Assembly (NCBI GenBank): GCA_016840125.1
Contig: JAEOSY010000397.1
Span: forward strand, 4,801 to 68,800
Source of the DNA: Candidatus Helarchaeota archaeon
Lineage (GTDB): Archaea; Asgardarchaeota; Lokiarchaeia; Helarchaeales; HEL-GB-A
Direction: 5' to 3'
DNA length: 64,000 nt
The notes under the pieces are model-generated. The model had not been told where the DNA came from, searched no databases, and was given only the letters and a program-made list of their open reading frames with translations. Below are positions 9,054-17,695 of the stretch, piece by piece. Made by a program: the position numbers and the translations under genes. The first letter of the stretch is position 1, and every line of letters begins with the position of its first letter.

Positions 9054-10778
9054 ATGGCTAAACCACTTCTGATTAAGAATGGGTTTGTAATCGACCCCTG
9101 GAATAAAATTAATGGAGAGAAGATGGATCTTGGCATTAAAAATGGGAAAATTGTTGATGCCAGCTCAGTAAAAGGCGGTGACGTCATCGATGTCAGCGGT
9201 ATGGTTGTCATGCCTGGTGGCGTTGACATCCATTCACACATAAGTGGTGCGAAGGTGAATTGTGGGCGACTTATGCGCCCAGAGGATCATCGCAAAGATG
9301 AGGTGAAAAAAACCGCCATAACCCATTCAGGAGTGGGCTATTCTGTGCCATCCACTTTCGTTACTGGTTACCGGTACTCGAAAATGGGGTGGACCACCGT
9401 ATTTGAGCCAGCAACTCCGCCCTTAAAAACACGCCATACCCATGAGGAGTTTAGTGACATCCCAAATCTTGATAAGGCATGTTTCCCGCTGTTAGGAAAT
9501 AATTATTTTGTAATGGATTACATCAGAGATGGTAATGTAGAGGAATTAGCAGGATTTATTGCATGGTTACTCAGCGCAACGAAAGGATACGCCGTGAAGT
9601 TGGTTAATCCAGGTGGTGTCGAGAATTGGGGTTGGGGAAAGAATGTGCAAAATATTGATGATATCGTCTTTCATTTTGAAGTAAGCCCTCGGCAAATAAT
9701 TACGGGGCTTTGTGAAGCCAATGAGAAATTAGGCTTACCGCACACAATTCATGTCCATGGAACTGGTCTGGGGCATCCGGGTTGTGTAAATACCACCAAG
9801 GAAATCTTTGAATGTGTAAAAGGGCATGGAAATGGGCGCAAGGAAATCATGCACTTTACCCATCTCCAATTCAACGCCTACGGAGGAACAAGTTGGAAAG
9901 ATTTCGAGTCAGGTGCCTCCCAAATTACTGATTACATTAATCAAAATGACCACATCACCGTGGATGTGGGACAGGTTATTTTTGGGGATACGACAACTAT
10001 GACAGGAGATGGTCCCTGGGAGTTTAATTTACAACATCTTGGGGCAACCATGCCATGGGGGCAAAAGCCAGGTATGAAATGGATTAATGGGGATGTAGAG
10101 GCAGAGTGTGGTTCAGGTGTGGTTCCATATATCTTCAGTAAAAAAGTATTTGTCAATGCAATTCAGTGGGCCATTGGATTAGAATTAGCACTACTCATTA
10201 AAAATCCATACCAAGTTTGCCTCACGACGGATCATCCCAATGGTGGCCCTTTCTTCTTCTATCCGAGAATAATTTCGTGGCTAATGAGCAAGCCCGCCCG
10301 GGATAAAGAATTAGAGAGTTGCCATAAATATGCAACTGAACGCACAACTTTAAAAGATATTTCCCGCGAACTTACTCTAGAGGAAGTTGCAATACTTACC
10401 AGAGTTGGGCAGGCTAAAGCATTAGGTTTGATTGAGCAAGGAAAAGGTCATCTAGGAGTTGGAGCGGATGCTGACATTGCTATCCACAATCTCGGCTTAG
10501 AGGAAAAGGACCCCGCGAAAATTGAAAAAGCCTTCACCGCAGCAGCTTATACCATTAAGGGTGGTGAAGTTCTAGTGAAAAATGGGGAAATTGTGAAAGT
10601 TGTTGATGGGAAAACATTCTGGGTTGATGCAAAAGTTTCAGATGATCTTGCAACACGAGTACAACAAGAATTAGCAGCAAAATGGAATAGCTATTATTCA
10701 ATTAACCTCGCAAACTATCCCGTGGGTCTAGAATATCTAAAACAATCGAGCCCCATCGAAATTCAAGCTAAATTCTGA
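9054..10778 (+). CDS. fwdA: Formylmethanofuran dehydrogenase subunit A
   Basis: This is the amidohydrolase subunit that condenses formate with methanofuran in the first step of the archaeal Wood-Ljungdahl methyl branch. The 574 aa match the family length. Binuclear-metal signatures are DIHSHI (about residue 58), HVHGTGLGHPG, MHFTHLQ and TTDHPNGG (about 388). The C-terminal part has the usual amidohydrolase ending (GVGADADIAI, then IKGGEVLVKNGE). An upstream TTG at 9018 and ATG at 9048 are in frame. The ATG at 9054 is preferred because TGAGG lies 8 nt upstream and MAKPLLIKNGFV matches the family start. No other Fwd/Fmd subunit is in the window, so this copy stands alone. Confidence 0.9.
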   Translation: MAKPLLIKNGFVIDPWNKINGEKMDLGIKNGKIVDASSVKGGDVIDVSGMVVMPGGVDIHSHISGAKVNCGRLMRPEDHRKDEVKKTAITHSGVGYSVPSTFVTGYRYSKMGWTTVFEPATPPLKTRHTHEEFSDIPNLDKACFPLLGNNYFVMDYIRDGNVEELAGFIAWLLSATKGYAVKLVNPGGVENWGWGKNVQNIDDIVFHFEVSPRQIITGLCEANEKLGLPHTIHVHGTGLGHPGCVNTTKEIFECVKGHGNGRKEIMHFTHLQFNAYGGTSWKDFESGASQITDYINQNDHITVDVGQVIFGDTTTMTGDGPWEFNLQHLGATMPWGQKPGMKWINGDVEAECGSGVVPYIFSKKVFVNAIQWAIGLELALLIKNPYQVCLTTDHPNGGPFFFYPRIISWLMSKPARDKELESCHKYATERTTLKDISRELTLEEVAILTRVGQAKALGLIEQGKGHLGVGADADIAIHNLGLEEKDPAKIEKAFTAAAYTIKGGEVLVKNGEIVKVVDGKTFWVDAKVSDDLATRVQQELAAKWNSYYSINLANYPVGLEYLKQSSPIEIQAKF

Positions 10779-10808
10779 TTTTTTAACCAAATCTTTCTTT
10801 TTATTTAT

Positions 10809-10960
10809 TTAGAATTCCTTCATTTCTTTTTCAAGTCCTAACTCATTAACAACCTCTTTTTTAATAGGTCTTAATATATCCACTGCATGCTTTAATTCGG
10901 GCAATTTCCCCAGATCTATCTTGGTTTTTTTAATCAAATTTATAAGGTTTGACTTTCGTA
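10809..10960 (-). pseudogene. Reversed remnant of an FGGY carbohydrate kinase
   Basis: On the minus strand this stretch reads LIKKTKIDLGKLPEL, then KHAVDILRPIKKEVVNELGL, closed by TAA at 10809-10811. The intact kinase just downstream on the plus strand has LIKKFKIDKAKLPRL, then MQAIDILGPIKKKVADELGL (about residues 224-258). Well over half the positions are identical with no gap, which is far beyond chance. The fragment covers only about 45 codons of the middle of the protein and has no start, so it is a relic. It lies in opposite orientation to its neighbour, so it is the scar of an inverted duplication or of a lost divergent paralogue. It fills most of the 231-bp gap between fwdA and the kinase. 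Confidence 0.8.
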
Positions 10961-11009
10961 TATTTCATTCAATTACTAATTTGTCCCCTAAACGTGGAGT
11001 CTGAAGGAA

Positions 11010-12632
11010 ATGGCTAAAAAAGATATCAAATATATACTTGCCCATGACCATGGAACATCTGGTAGCAAGGCTGCAATTATATCTACACATGGAGAAGTTG
11101 TTGATTTTGAATTTCAAGAAACCCCGCTTTATCTATTCGAGGGTGGCGGTGCCGAACAGGACCCTGCAGAATGGTGGGATGCCATCATGACTACATCAAA
11201 AAAGTTGATTGGTAAGGAGCTTGTCCCGGTCGAGGATATTGTCGCTGTTTGTGTCTCAAGTCAATGGTCTGGGATCGTTGCGGTCGATAAAGACGGAAAT
11301 CATCTAATGAATGCAATTATTTGGATGGATACGCGCGGTCAACCTTACATCAAGAAGCTCATGGGGGGATTACTCAATATATCGGGTTATAATATTAAAA
11401 TTATTCTCCAATATTTTCTGCACTTAGGTGGGCTGATAAGAACAACGGGTGGTGCGCCAACACTCGGGGGAAAAGATCCTTTAGCAAAAATCCTTTATAT
11501 TAAGAATGAGCTTCCTGAGATCTATAAAAAAACTCACAAGTTTCTAGAGTGTAAGGATTATCTTAATCTCAAATTTACAGGCGAATTTGCTTCTTCATAT
11601 GATAGTATACAACTTTATTGGTTAACAGACATTCGGGATATAAATAACATTCAATATCATGATAAATTAATCAAGAAATTTAAAATAGATAAAGCTAAAT
11701 TACCCAGGCTAATGCAGGCGATTGACATATTGGGTCCCATTAAGAAAAAGGTGGCGGATGAATTAGGGCTTGATAAAAATGTCCAAGTGGTGATGGGAAG
11801 CCCTGATGTTCAATCTGCCGCGGTTGGATCTGGCGCTATTCGGGATTACGAAACACACGTCTATATTGGAACCTCCTCCTTTCTCGTTTGCCATGTTCCA
11901 TTTCAAAAAACAGATCTTTTTCATAATTTTGCATCCCTTCCCTCATCCATTCCTGGAAAATATTTTACCGCCATAGAGCAAGAAACAGCAGGCGCAACGC
12001 TCTCCTTTCTTCGAGATAACCTCCTGTACCATAAAGATGAACTACTCAATGAAGAACAGATTGATGAGGATAAATTGAAGACGGGGGTTTATAAGATCTT
12101 TGATCAAATTGTTGAAACATCTCCCGCTGGAAGTAATAAGCTAATTTTCACACCATGGCTCTGGGGTGAGCGGGCGCCAATCGAAGACCACACTGTTAGG
12201 GGCGCACTGGTAAATATCTCCCTAAAAACAACAAGAGCTGATCTCATACGAGCCATTTATGAGGGAGTAGCTTACAACACCCGATGGGTCTTACAATATT
12301 TAGAGAAATTCTGTGGTCGAAAGTTGGAACCCATTAATATGATCGGTGGGGGCGCTAAATCAAACATTTGGTGTCAAATTTATGCAGATGTTCTGAACCG
12401 TACTATTCGCCAAGTGAAAGATCCCATACAAGCTAATGCCCGAGGGGCCGCATTTATTGCATCCGTTGGATTAGGGTATATTACCTTTGATGACATTCCT
12501 AAATTCATAAAATATGAAAATACCTTCACTCCAAATCCTAAACACAGAGAAATCTACGATGAATTATTCGAGGAATTTAAGACTATTTATAAAAATAACA
12601 AAGAGATGTATTCTAGATTAAATCGTAGATAG
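11010..12632 (+). CDS. FGGY-family carbohydrate kinase (xylulokinase-like)
   Basis: ATP-dependent sugar kinase of 540 aa. The N-terminal phosphate-binding motif is HDHGTSGSKA (residues 11-20). The substrate-side motif is AEQDPAEWW and WMDTRGQ, as in xylulokinases. The C-terminal ATP-binding region has MIGGGAKSNIWCQIYADVL followed by ANARGAAFIA. SPDVQSAAVGSGA and the PWLWGERAP segment also fit the FGGY fold. The true sugar (xylulose, glycerol, a tetritol or another polyol) cannot be fixed from sequence. The ATG at 11010 has GGAG about 9 nt upstream, and a TATA-like AATTTATAAGG lies near 10938. A second, broken copy lies reversed immediately upstream. Confidence 0.88.
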   Translation: MAKKDIKYILAHDHGTSGSKAAIISTHGEVVDFEFQETPLYLFEGGGAEQDPAEWWDAIMTTSKKLIGKELVPVEDIVAVCVSSQWSGIVAVDKDGNHLMNAIIWMDTRGQPYIKKLMGGLLNISGYNIKIILQYFLHLGGLIRTTGGAPTLGGKDPLAKILYIKNELPEIYKKTHKFLECKDYLNLKFTGEFASSYDSIQLYWLTDIRDINNIQYHDKLIKKFKIDKAKLPRLMQAIDILGPIKKKVADELGLDKNVQVVMGSPDVQSAAVGSGAIRDYETHVYIGTSSFLVCHVPFQKTDLFHNFASLPSSIPGKYFTAIEQETAGATLSFLRDNLLYHKDELLNEEQIDEDKLKTGVYKIFDQIVETSPAGSNKLIFTPWLWGERAPIEDHTVRGALVNISLKTTRADLIRAIYEGVAYNTRWVLQYLEKFCGRKLEPINMIGGGAKSNIWCQIYADVLNRTIRQVKDPIQANARGAAFIASVGLGYITFDDIPKFIKYENTFTPNPKHREIYDELFEEFKTIYKNNKEMYSRLNRR

Positions 12633-12790
12633 GAATAAGTGTTGCTTCATCCTGTTATCGCCTAAATTATGTCCAAAGTTATAAATTTTGGAATATTAGG
12701 CATCTTTAAAGACTCATAAAAATACCTTTAAGAAAAATTGTTTCAATTTATCCAATGTAGATTGTTATTCTGATGGAGCAGAGGAATTTC

Positions 12791-14098
12791 ATGGACTTGA
12801 AGGACTTCGATAAATTAGCATATATGAAGCCAGACGAAACTATTCAACTCCAAGAAAAAAGATTGCGGAAAATTGTGAAATTCGCCTATGATAACGCTGA
12901 ATTATATCATAATAAGATGAAATCTGCAAATCTTAAACCAGAGGATATCAAAACTATTGAAGATCTACAGAAAATCCCCTTCTCCAGTAAGATAGATATA
13001 GTGAAAGACCCTATTTCGGCAGTCGGAGATAAAGATAATTTATTTAAACTTCACACTACCTCTGGTACCTCAGGAAAGGGGGAAACAATTGTCTATTTCA
13101 CCTATAACGATTGGGAACGGTATACTATACAAAACACGCGCTGTTTAATCTCAGCTGGTTTCACAAAGGATGATATTGTATATAATTCAACACCGTATGG
13201 TTTGTTTTTTGCAGGACAAGTTCTTCATGACGGAGCTAAAGTGTTAGGGGCGTTCATTATTCCTGCCAGCACCCTTAAAACGGGCTGGGCGCATATTAAC
13301 TATATCAATAATCCGTTTTTCAAGCCAACTGCGTTTGTTGGGTTAGCTCAATATTTATTACGTTGGGGTCACGCATGGTTAAAAAAAGGAGGAGATCCTA
13401 CAAAATCGCTGCTTAAAAAGGCTTATGTCTTGGGAGAACCGGTTCCGCAACCATTAAGAGAAAAAATTGAAACTATGTGGGATTTAGATTGTAGGATTGG
13501 TTACGGGTTGAGTGAAGTGGGGGCTAGCGCAGAGTGCGATGAAAAAAATGGATATCATTGGTGTGAAGATGAAGTGATTGTTGAGGTTGTAGATCCGAAG
13601 ACAGGAAATCCAGTAAATGAAGGGGAAAAAGGTGAATTGGTTTATACAACCTTAACAAAAACTGGGACTCTGGCGATTAGATATAGATCAGGTGATGAAT
13701 CAGCCATTCTTGGGAGGGTTTGTTCATGTGGAAGAACACATGTAAAGCTGAGGTTGATAGAGACCCGAATTGATGATTTAATGAAGGTTAAAGGGACCTT
13801 AGTTAGTCCATATACTATCGAGGATGCGGTGTACACGCAGGATATTGAAACTTTTCTCTGCGTCATTGATAAAGTGCAAGATTCAGATGTAATTCGTCTT
13901 TATATCAAAGCAACTGAATCAAAAGCGCTCCAAAATCAATTAATAACTGAATTTCAAACGAGAGCGAAGTTTAGTCCAACTATTATGAAATTTGTCAATG
14001 ACCTCCCACAGATTGGACGGAAGGGTAAACGGGTAGTTGATTTAAGGAAAGAGAGTCCATTAAATAAGATAGTTCAGGATTTTGAAAACTCACTTTGA
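12791..14098 (+). CDS. Phenylacetate-CoA ligase-like AMP-forming enzyme (PaaK family)
   Basis: Adenylate-forming acyl/aryl-CoA ligase of 435 aa. The P-loop-like motif is LHTTSGTSGKGE (about residue 85). GYGLSEVG and the later YRSGDES, CSCGRTH and DDLMKVKG motifs are those of the PaaK/CapK branch, which is shorter than ordinary acyl-CoA synthetases. The C-terminal domain with KVKG and GKRVVD is complete. An ATG at 12773 is in frame, but GAGG at 12781-12784 is correctly spaced for the ATG at 12791. The stop is 11 bp before the HAD gene start, so the two are probably one transcription unit. The substrate is an unidentified aryl or branched acid. Confidence 0.85.
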   Translation: MDLKDFDKLAYMKPDETIQLQEKRLRKIVKFAYDNAELYHNKMKSANLKPEDIKTIEDLQKIPFSSKIDIVKDPISAVGDKDNLFKLHTTSGTSGKGETIVYFTYNDWERYTIQNTRCLISAGFTKDDIVYNSTPYGLFFAGQVLHDGAKVLGAFIIPASTLKTGWAHINYINNPFFKPTAFVGLAQYLLRWGHAWLKKGGDPTKSLLKKAYVLGEPVPQPLREKIETMWDLDCRIGYGLSEVGASAECDEKNGYHWCEDEVIVEVVDPKTGNPVNEGEKGELVYTTLTKTGTLAIRYRSGDESAILGRVCSCGRTHVKLRLIETRIDDLMKVKGTLVSPYTIEDAVYTQDIETFLCVIDKVQDSDVIRLYIKATESKALQNQLITEFQTRAKFSPTIMKFVNDLPQIGRKGKRVVDLRKESPLNKIVQDFENSL

Positions 14099-14109
14099 GG
14101 TTTAATAAG

Positions 14110-14772
14110 ATGAAAAAAGTGACGAAGAGAGTAATTAGTTTCGATTTTGATGGTGTCATTGTGGAACAAATGAATTCTTGGGGATTTATACGAGATATGA
14201 AAGGGATGCCAGAGGGTCGAATTGAAGAGTATGGATCGGGAAAAATCAATGGAAGAGAATTCCGGGATACGGAGCACATCATTTTTAAGAAGCATAATTT
14301 AGTATACGATGATTTTATCAAAGCAGGAAATAAAGAAAAACTCCATCCAGAAGTCATGGAAACTATTACAGAAATAGCAAGCCGGGGATATATCATGTTC
14401 ATTAATTCAGCAGGTCCACGTCCTACGATCCTTACTGTTTTAAAACGATTTCGTCCTCAGCCATTCAAGTACGTTTTTTCTATGGTGCCGCTTTTTGATG
14501 TAAATAATATTTTTTATGATACACATCTTCCTTTTGAGGATGAAAATCATGATGTAGACAAAGTCAAAGTATTGCGAGAGGTTGCCAAAAGAGAAGAAGT
14601 ATCAATCGAGAATATTATTCACGTTGGTGATGGCGTGACAGATATAAAATGCTTCAAGAAATGTATTGGTATTAGTTTCAATTCTCACAGCTCAAAAGTA
14701 GTCCAGAGTGCTCGATATAACCTCGAGCATTTTGGGGATCTAATTGCGGTCCTCGAAAAAATTGATGCATAA
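14110..14772 (+). CDS. HAD-superfamily phosphatase
   Basis: A 220-aa haloacid-dehalogenase-fold hydrolase. Motif I is SFDFDGVIV (about residue 10), with the nucleophilic Asp and the second Asp two positions later. Motif II is probably MFINSAG. The motif III lysine is in KVKVLREV, and motif IV is HVGDGVTDIKC. The insert between motifs I and II is helical, as in C1-cap phosphatases, so a small phosphate ester is the likely substrate. The TTG at 14095 overlaps the ligase stop. The ATG at 14110 is preferred, with GAGG at 14097-14100 about 9 nt upstream. Its place after the PaaK-type ligase suggests a shared but undefined pathway. Confidence 0.82.
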   Translation: MKKVTKRVISFDFDGVIVEQMNSWGFIRDMKGMPEGRIEEYGSGKINGREFRDTEHIIFKKHNLVYDDFIKAGNKEKLHPEVMETITEIASRGYIMFINSAGPRPTILTVLKRFRPQPFKYVFSMVPLFDVNNIFYDTHLPFEDENHDVDKVKVLREVAKREEVSIENIIHVGDGVTDIKCFKKCIGISFNSHSSKVVQSARYNLEHFGDLIAVLEKIDA

Positions 14773-14779
14773 CAATAAA

Positions 14780-15952
14780 TTACTTTAATTCCTTTTGGTA
14801 TAAAGCCCATTCTTCATCAAAAGCATCATGAAATAGCGATTGCCGTTTATCGACAGGTTCTGGTAACTTGATCAATTCTTGGACTTTTGCTAAATACTTT
14901 TTCTCTAACGTTGATAGAGTTTCCCCAAGTTTTCGAGGTGATTTTTCCATCGTCAGTTCATGTGCCCACCAGATCGTCTGGAGATCCGTGTCAAGCGAAG
15001 CTGTAAATTGTTGAGGAATCGCAATATTTGATGTCATGAATAGAGGTTTGAAGAAAGACTTACAAGGATTTGGTGTTGCAGTAAACCAATGCACCGTTAA
15101 TTCCTTTCGTGTATCAATTCGTGAGACTATCGATGCGGTGGAGCGGAAACCCCCATGCATACAAACACCTGCATCATGATCCCGGAGAATATCCATCATA
15201 TGTTGAGGGGACACAGCACCTTTATCGGTTTCTAATAAAAAGCGACACCGCCCTTCGCGAGAAAACGGTGATGGCTTATCAGGGAGATTATCCCATGCGA
15301 AGGCTTTCGCAAAATCAAATGACCCTGATGAATCCCAATATCCTTTTTCGATGGCGTAATCCACGAGCCCATCTGATGCCAAGTCATATTTGGTGCGGAT
15401 TGATAACCCATTGGAGATGTTACGCACGTCATCTACAACGCGCTCTGCAATCCACCACTTTCCTGCGGTTTCCAACACCCAAGCTTCCTTCGCATCCGCA
15501 ATTAAAAACGAATTATGATACGTCCATGAGGGATCATCCGCAGCACAGCCGCCTCCCTGCCCAAATTCTTCGAGAAGAGCTGCAATAACATCCACAGCAG
15601 CTCTGGCATCTTTCCCACGTTCTAACCCTAAGCGTAATAAATCCATCCCGAGTAAAGCAGGGGGACCATCAGGTTCTTTGGAAGAGACTGCTTCATTACC
15701 AATAACGACCCCATATTCGTTTGCACCCATTTCGCCTCCAAACATCCAATAGGGTTGACATAGGAGGATTTCAAAAGTTTCTACCACTTGGGGAATCGTG
15801 ATATAGGTACATTTCACTGTATCGTCCAAATGTTCCTTGTGTGGAATATAAATGAGATTCTGAACTTCGTTATATGGCCGATCACTATTCTTCCCAAAAA
15901 TCGTGGCGCCATCGGTTGTTGCCGAGCCCACCGCAACTAATGTATCACACAC
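14780..15952 (-). CDS. C69/secernin-type peptidase
   Basis: N-terminal-nucleophile hydrolase of 390 aa related to secernin and dipeptidase family C69. The protein begins MCDTLVAVG; Met removal exposes Cys2, the expected nucleophile, which strongly supports this start. The family block FGKNSDRP lies at about residues 19-26, followed by WMFGGEMGANEYGVVIGNEAV and LLGMDLLRLGLERG. No signal peptide or membrane segment is visible, so it should act in the cytosol. It is convergent with the HAD gene, 7 bp from its stop. Specificity, peptidase versus acyl-hydrolase, is not clear from sequence. Confidence 0.85.
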   Translation of the reverse strand: MCDTLVAVGSATTDGATIFGKNSDRPYNEVQNLIYIPHKEHLDDTVKCTYITIPQVVETFEILLCQPYWMFGGEMGANEYGVVIGNEAVSSKEPDGPPALLGMDLLRLGLERGKDARAAVDVIAALLEEFGQGGGCAADDPSWTYHNSFLIADAKEAWVLETAGKWWIAERVVDDVRNISNGLSIRTKYDLASDGLVDYAIEKGYWDSSGSFDFAKAFAWDNLPDKPSPFSREGRCRFLLETDKGAVSPQHMMDILRDHDAGVCMHGGFRSTASIVSRIDTRKELTVHWFTATPNPCKSFFKPLFMTSNIAIPQQFTASLDTDLQTIWWAHELTMEKSPRKLGETLSTLEKKYLAKVQELIKLPEPVDKRQSLFHDAFDEEWALYQKELK

Positions 15953-16025
15953 GTTACAACCTTCTTAACTTTAAATAATTACAATTAGAATAGGGTTTAT
16001 AAAAAAGCAGAGGGTGATAGTAGTG

Positions 16026-16304
16026 ATGAGTCTCCAAGAATTCAAGGATGATGATTCAGAGGGAGAACGGAAGAGATTATTTTTTAAAATTGGTCTTCCA
16101 TTGCTTTTAACGGGGATCGCTTTATGTATCATATGTTTTAGTCTTATGCCTCGGGAATATCTTACTCCTGGTTGGGAGGGAGTTATTGATCCTTTCTGGT
16201 CGGTTTTTGGCATAGGTTCAATATTGATTCTGTTGTTAGGTGTTTGTTTCATAATTTTGAGGTACCATAAGGGGGGTTGGGATGAAGCGGATATTCCAGT
16301 GTGA
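16026..16304 (+). CDS. Small two-helix membrane protein, unknown
   Basis: A 92-aa hypothetical protein with two hydrophobic helices (about residues 21-39 and 58-80), an acidic N-terminus (DDDSEGERKR) and a charged tail. GTG codons at 16014 and 16023 are in frame, but AGAGGGTGAT at 16009-16018 fits a start at the ATG 16026. A TTTATAAA-like promoter element lies near 15995. I recognise no family and no motif. It may be co-transcribed with the surface protein about 115 bp downstream. Confidence 0.55.
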   Translation: MSLQEFKDDDSEGERKRLFFKIGLPLLLTGIALCIICFSLMPREYLTPGWEGVIDPFWSVFGIGSILILLLGVCFIILRYHKGGWDEADIPV

Positions 16305-16419
16305 AATTATAATCTAAAAATGAATCATAGTTTCCGAGTTAAGATTAAGGGAGAATGAAATTGATTAAGTTTAAATTCTATGACTTTTTGAATAATTTAA
16401 AAATAATTGGGTGTTGAGA

Positions 16420-16911
16420 ATGAATCGAAAACAAAGAGGTATAATAGGGATTTTTATTTGTATATGGCTACTAGCTCTTTTGCCAACATCTTCAGCATTC
16501 TCGGGGTCGATGACTGTCGCAGCGGGCGCTTATAATTCGAGTCTTGTGTATATACCAGCTCTTGGTTATGATACGATTGTGGGCACCTACAGTGCAAATA
16601 GTACGGTGGATGCTTTCATTACTGACAATTCGACATTGATAATTCAATATTCTAACACGGGAAATATTTCAGATGATGTGCTCTGGAAAAATACAGGGTT
16701 GAGCGGCAGTATTGATGTGATTATGACAAATGAATCAGCAATGTACATCCTCGTATTTGGGAATATCAATGGCTCCACAGGGACAATGGTAATCTATGAT
16801 GTATCCACTGCAAAATCTGCCGGAATCCCAGGATTTGAGCTAATAATCACCGGGATGGGTATCGGGATTCTCTTTAGTATTCATTTAATACGTAGAAAAT
16901 CTAATGAATAA
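16420..16911 (+). CDS. Secreted surface protein with C-terminal IPGF-type membrane anchor
   Basis: A 163-aa exported protein. The N-terminal signal peptide (about 8-26, ending PTSSAFS) is followed by a Ser/Thr/Asn-rich beta domain with several N-glycosylation sequons (NSS, NST, NES, NGS). The C-terminus is AGIPGFELIITGMGIGILF followed by a basic tail, that is, an IPGF motif, a transmembrane helix and RRK. The same tail layout occurs in the protein at 28012. It resembles archaeal PGF-CTERM-type sorting signals, which is an inference from pattern. Start candidates are GTG 16411, TTG 16414 and ATG 16420; GGGTG at 16409-16413 fits the ATG. Function unknown. Confidence 0.65.
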   Translation: MNRKQRGIIGIFICIWLLALLPTSSAFSGSMTVAAGAYNSSLVYIPALGYDTIVGTYSANSTVDAFITDNSTLIIQYSNTGNISDDVLWKNTGLSGSIDVIMTNESAMYILVFGNINGSTGTMVIYDVSTAKSAGIPGFELIITGMGIGILFSIHLIRRKSNE

Positions 16912-16955
16912 TACTCTTCATCTATCTTTTTTTTTAGACAAGGAAATTACGAAGG

Positions 16956-17669
16956 TTATAATTGTCGAGTGGCAGCATAGAGACGTTGGCAATACGCAAG
17001 TGCTTCAGGGCTCAGCAAAGCAACTTTTCCAGCTGCTTTCGCCATAAGAAAGGTTCTTGATGCTTTGTTAAGCAACTGGACATTGCGGAATGCTTTATCT
17101 AAATTTTTTCCAACGCATACAGCGCCATGTTGTCGTAAAATAACAGCCCCCATGTCACCAATCGCCTCATGCACTTTCACTGCTAATTCAGGAGTACCGG
17201 TAGGCGCAAATTCGGCAATTTTAATCGCCCCACCTAAGTAAATTGCTTGCTCCTCTAGGATAGGGGGAAGTTCCTCATTGGGGAGATCCTCCACAATCAC
17301 ACTTACTGTCACGGGGTAAATCGAATGGACATGTATAATTCCATTCACATCTGAGCGCTGTTTATAAATGCCAATATGAAGAATTTTTTCAACGGAGGGT
17401 GCATTTCGATTGCCTCCAGCAGCTCTAACGCGCTTTCCCTTGCCATTCATAATTACAATATCTTCAATACCTAATTCATCGTAATTCATATTGGAAGGGG
17501 AAATTGCATATAACTCCTCGTCCGCCTCAGTATTGGGTTTTATGCGTAAGCTGACATTACCTGCGGTTCCTATCACTTCCCCGGTATGTAACATCTTTTG
17601 TGCAATTTCTAAAACCATTTTCCTTTCTTCTATATACTCAACCTTTTTTTCCTTCTTCTTATTACTCAA
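16956..17669 (-). CDS. Class II aldolase/adducin-family protein (fuculose-phosphate aldolase-like)
   Basis: Zinc-dependent class II aldolase fold, 237 aa. The active-site block GTAGNVSLR (about residue 35) gives the phosphate-binding residues. Zinc ligands are in HVHS (about 107) and RQHGAV (about 185). The start is a TTG at 17669, with GGAG upstream on the minus strand; no in-frame ATG precedes the domain. The 2-hydroxyacid dehydrogenase gene ends 27 bp upstream in the same direction, so the pair is an operon. With the FGGY kinase about 4.5 kb away, a sugar or sugar-acid degradation route is plausible, though members of this family also act as decarboxylases or dehydratases. Confidence 0.83.
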   Translation of the reverse strand: MSNKKKEKKVEYIEERKMVLEIAQKMLHTGEVIGTAGNVSLRIKPNTEADEELYAISPSNMNYDELGIEDIVIMNGKGKRVRAAGGNRNAPSVEKILHIGIYKQRSDVNGIIHVHSIYPVTVSVIVEDLPNEELPPILEEQAIYLGGAIKIAEFAPTGTPELAVKVHEAIGDMGAVILRQHGAVCVGKNLDKAFRNVQLLNKASRTFLMAKAAGKVALLSPEALAYCQRLYAATRQL

Positions 17670-17695
17670 ATTAACATCTCCAATTTACGGTAGTG

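Noticed and set aside
15109..15588. Plus-strand frame of 159 aa opposite the C69 peptidase
   Set aside because: Composition is that of an antisense shadow, and the minus-strand peptidase has the intact N-terminal Cys and family blocks.
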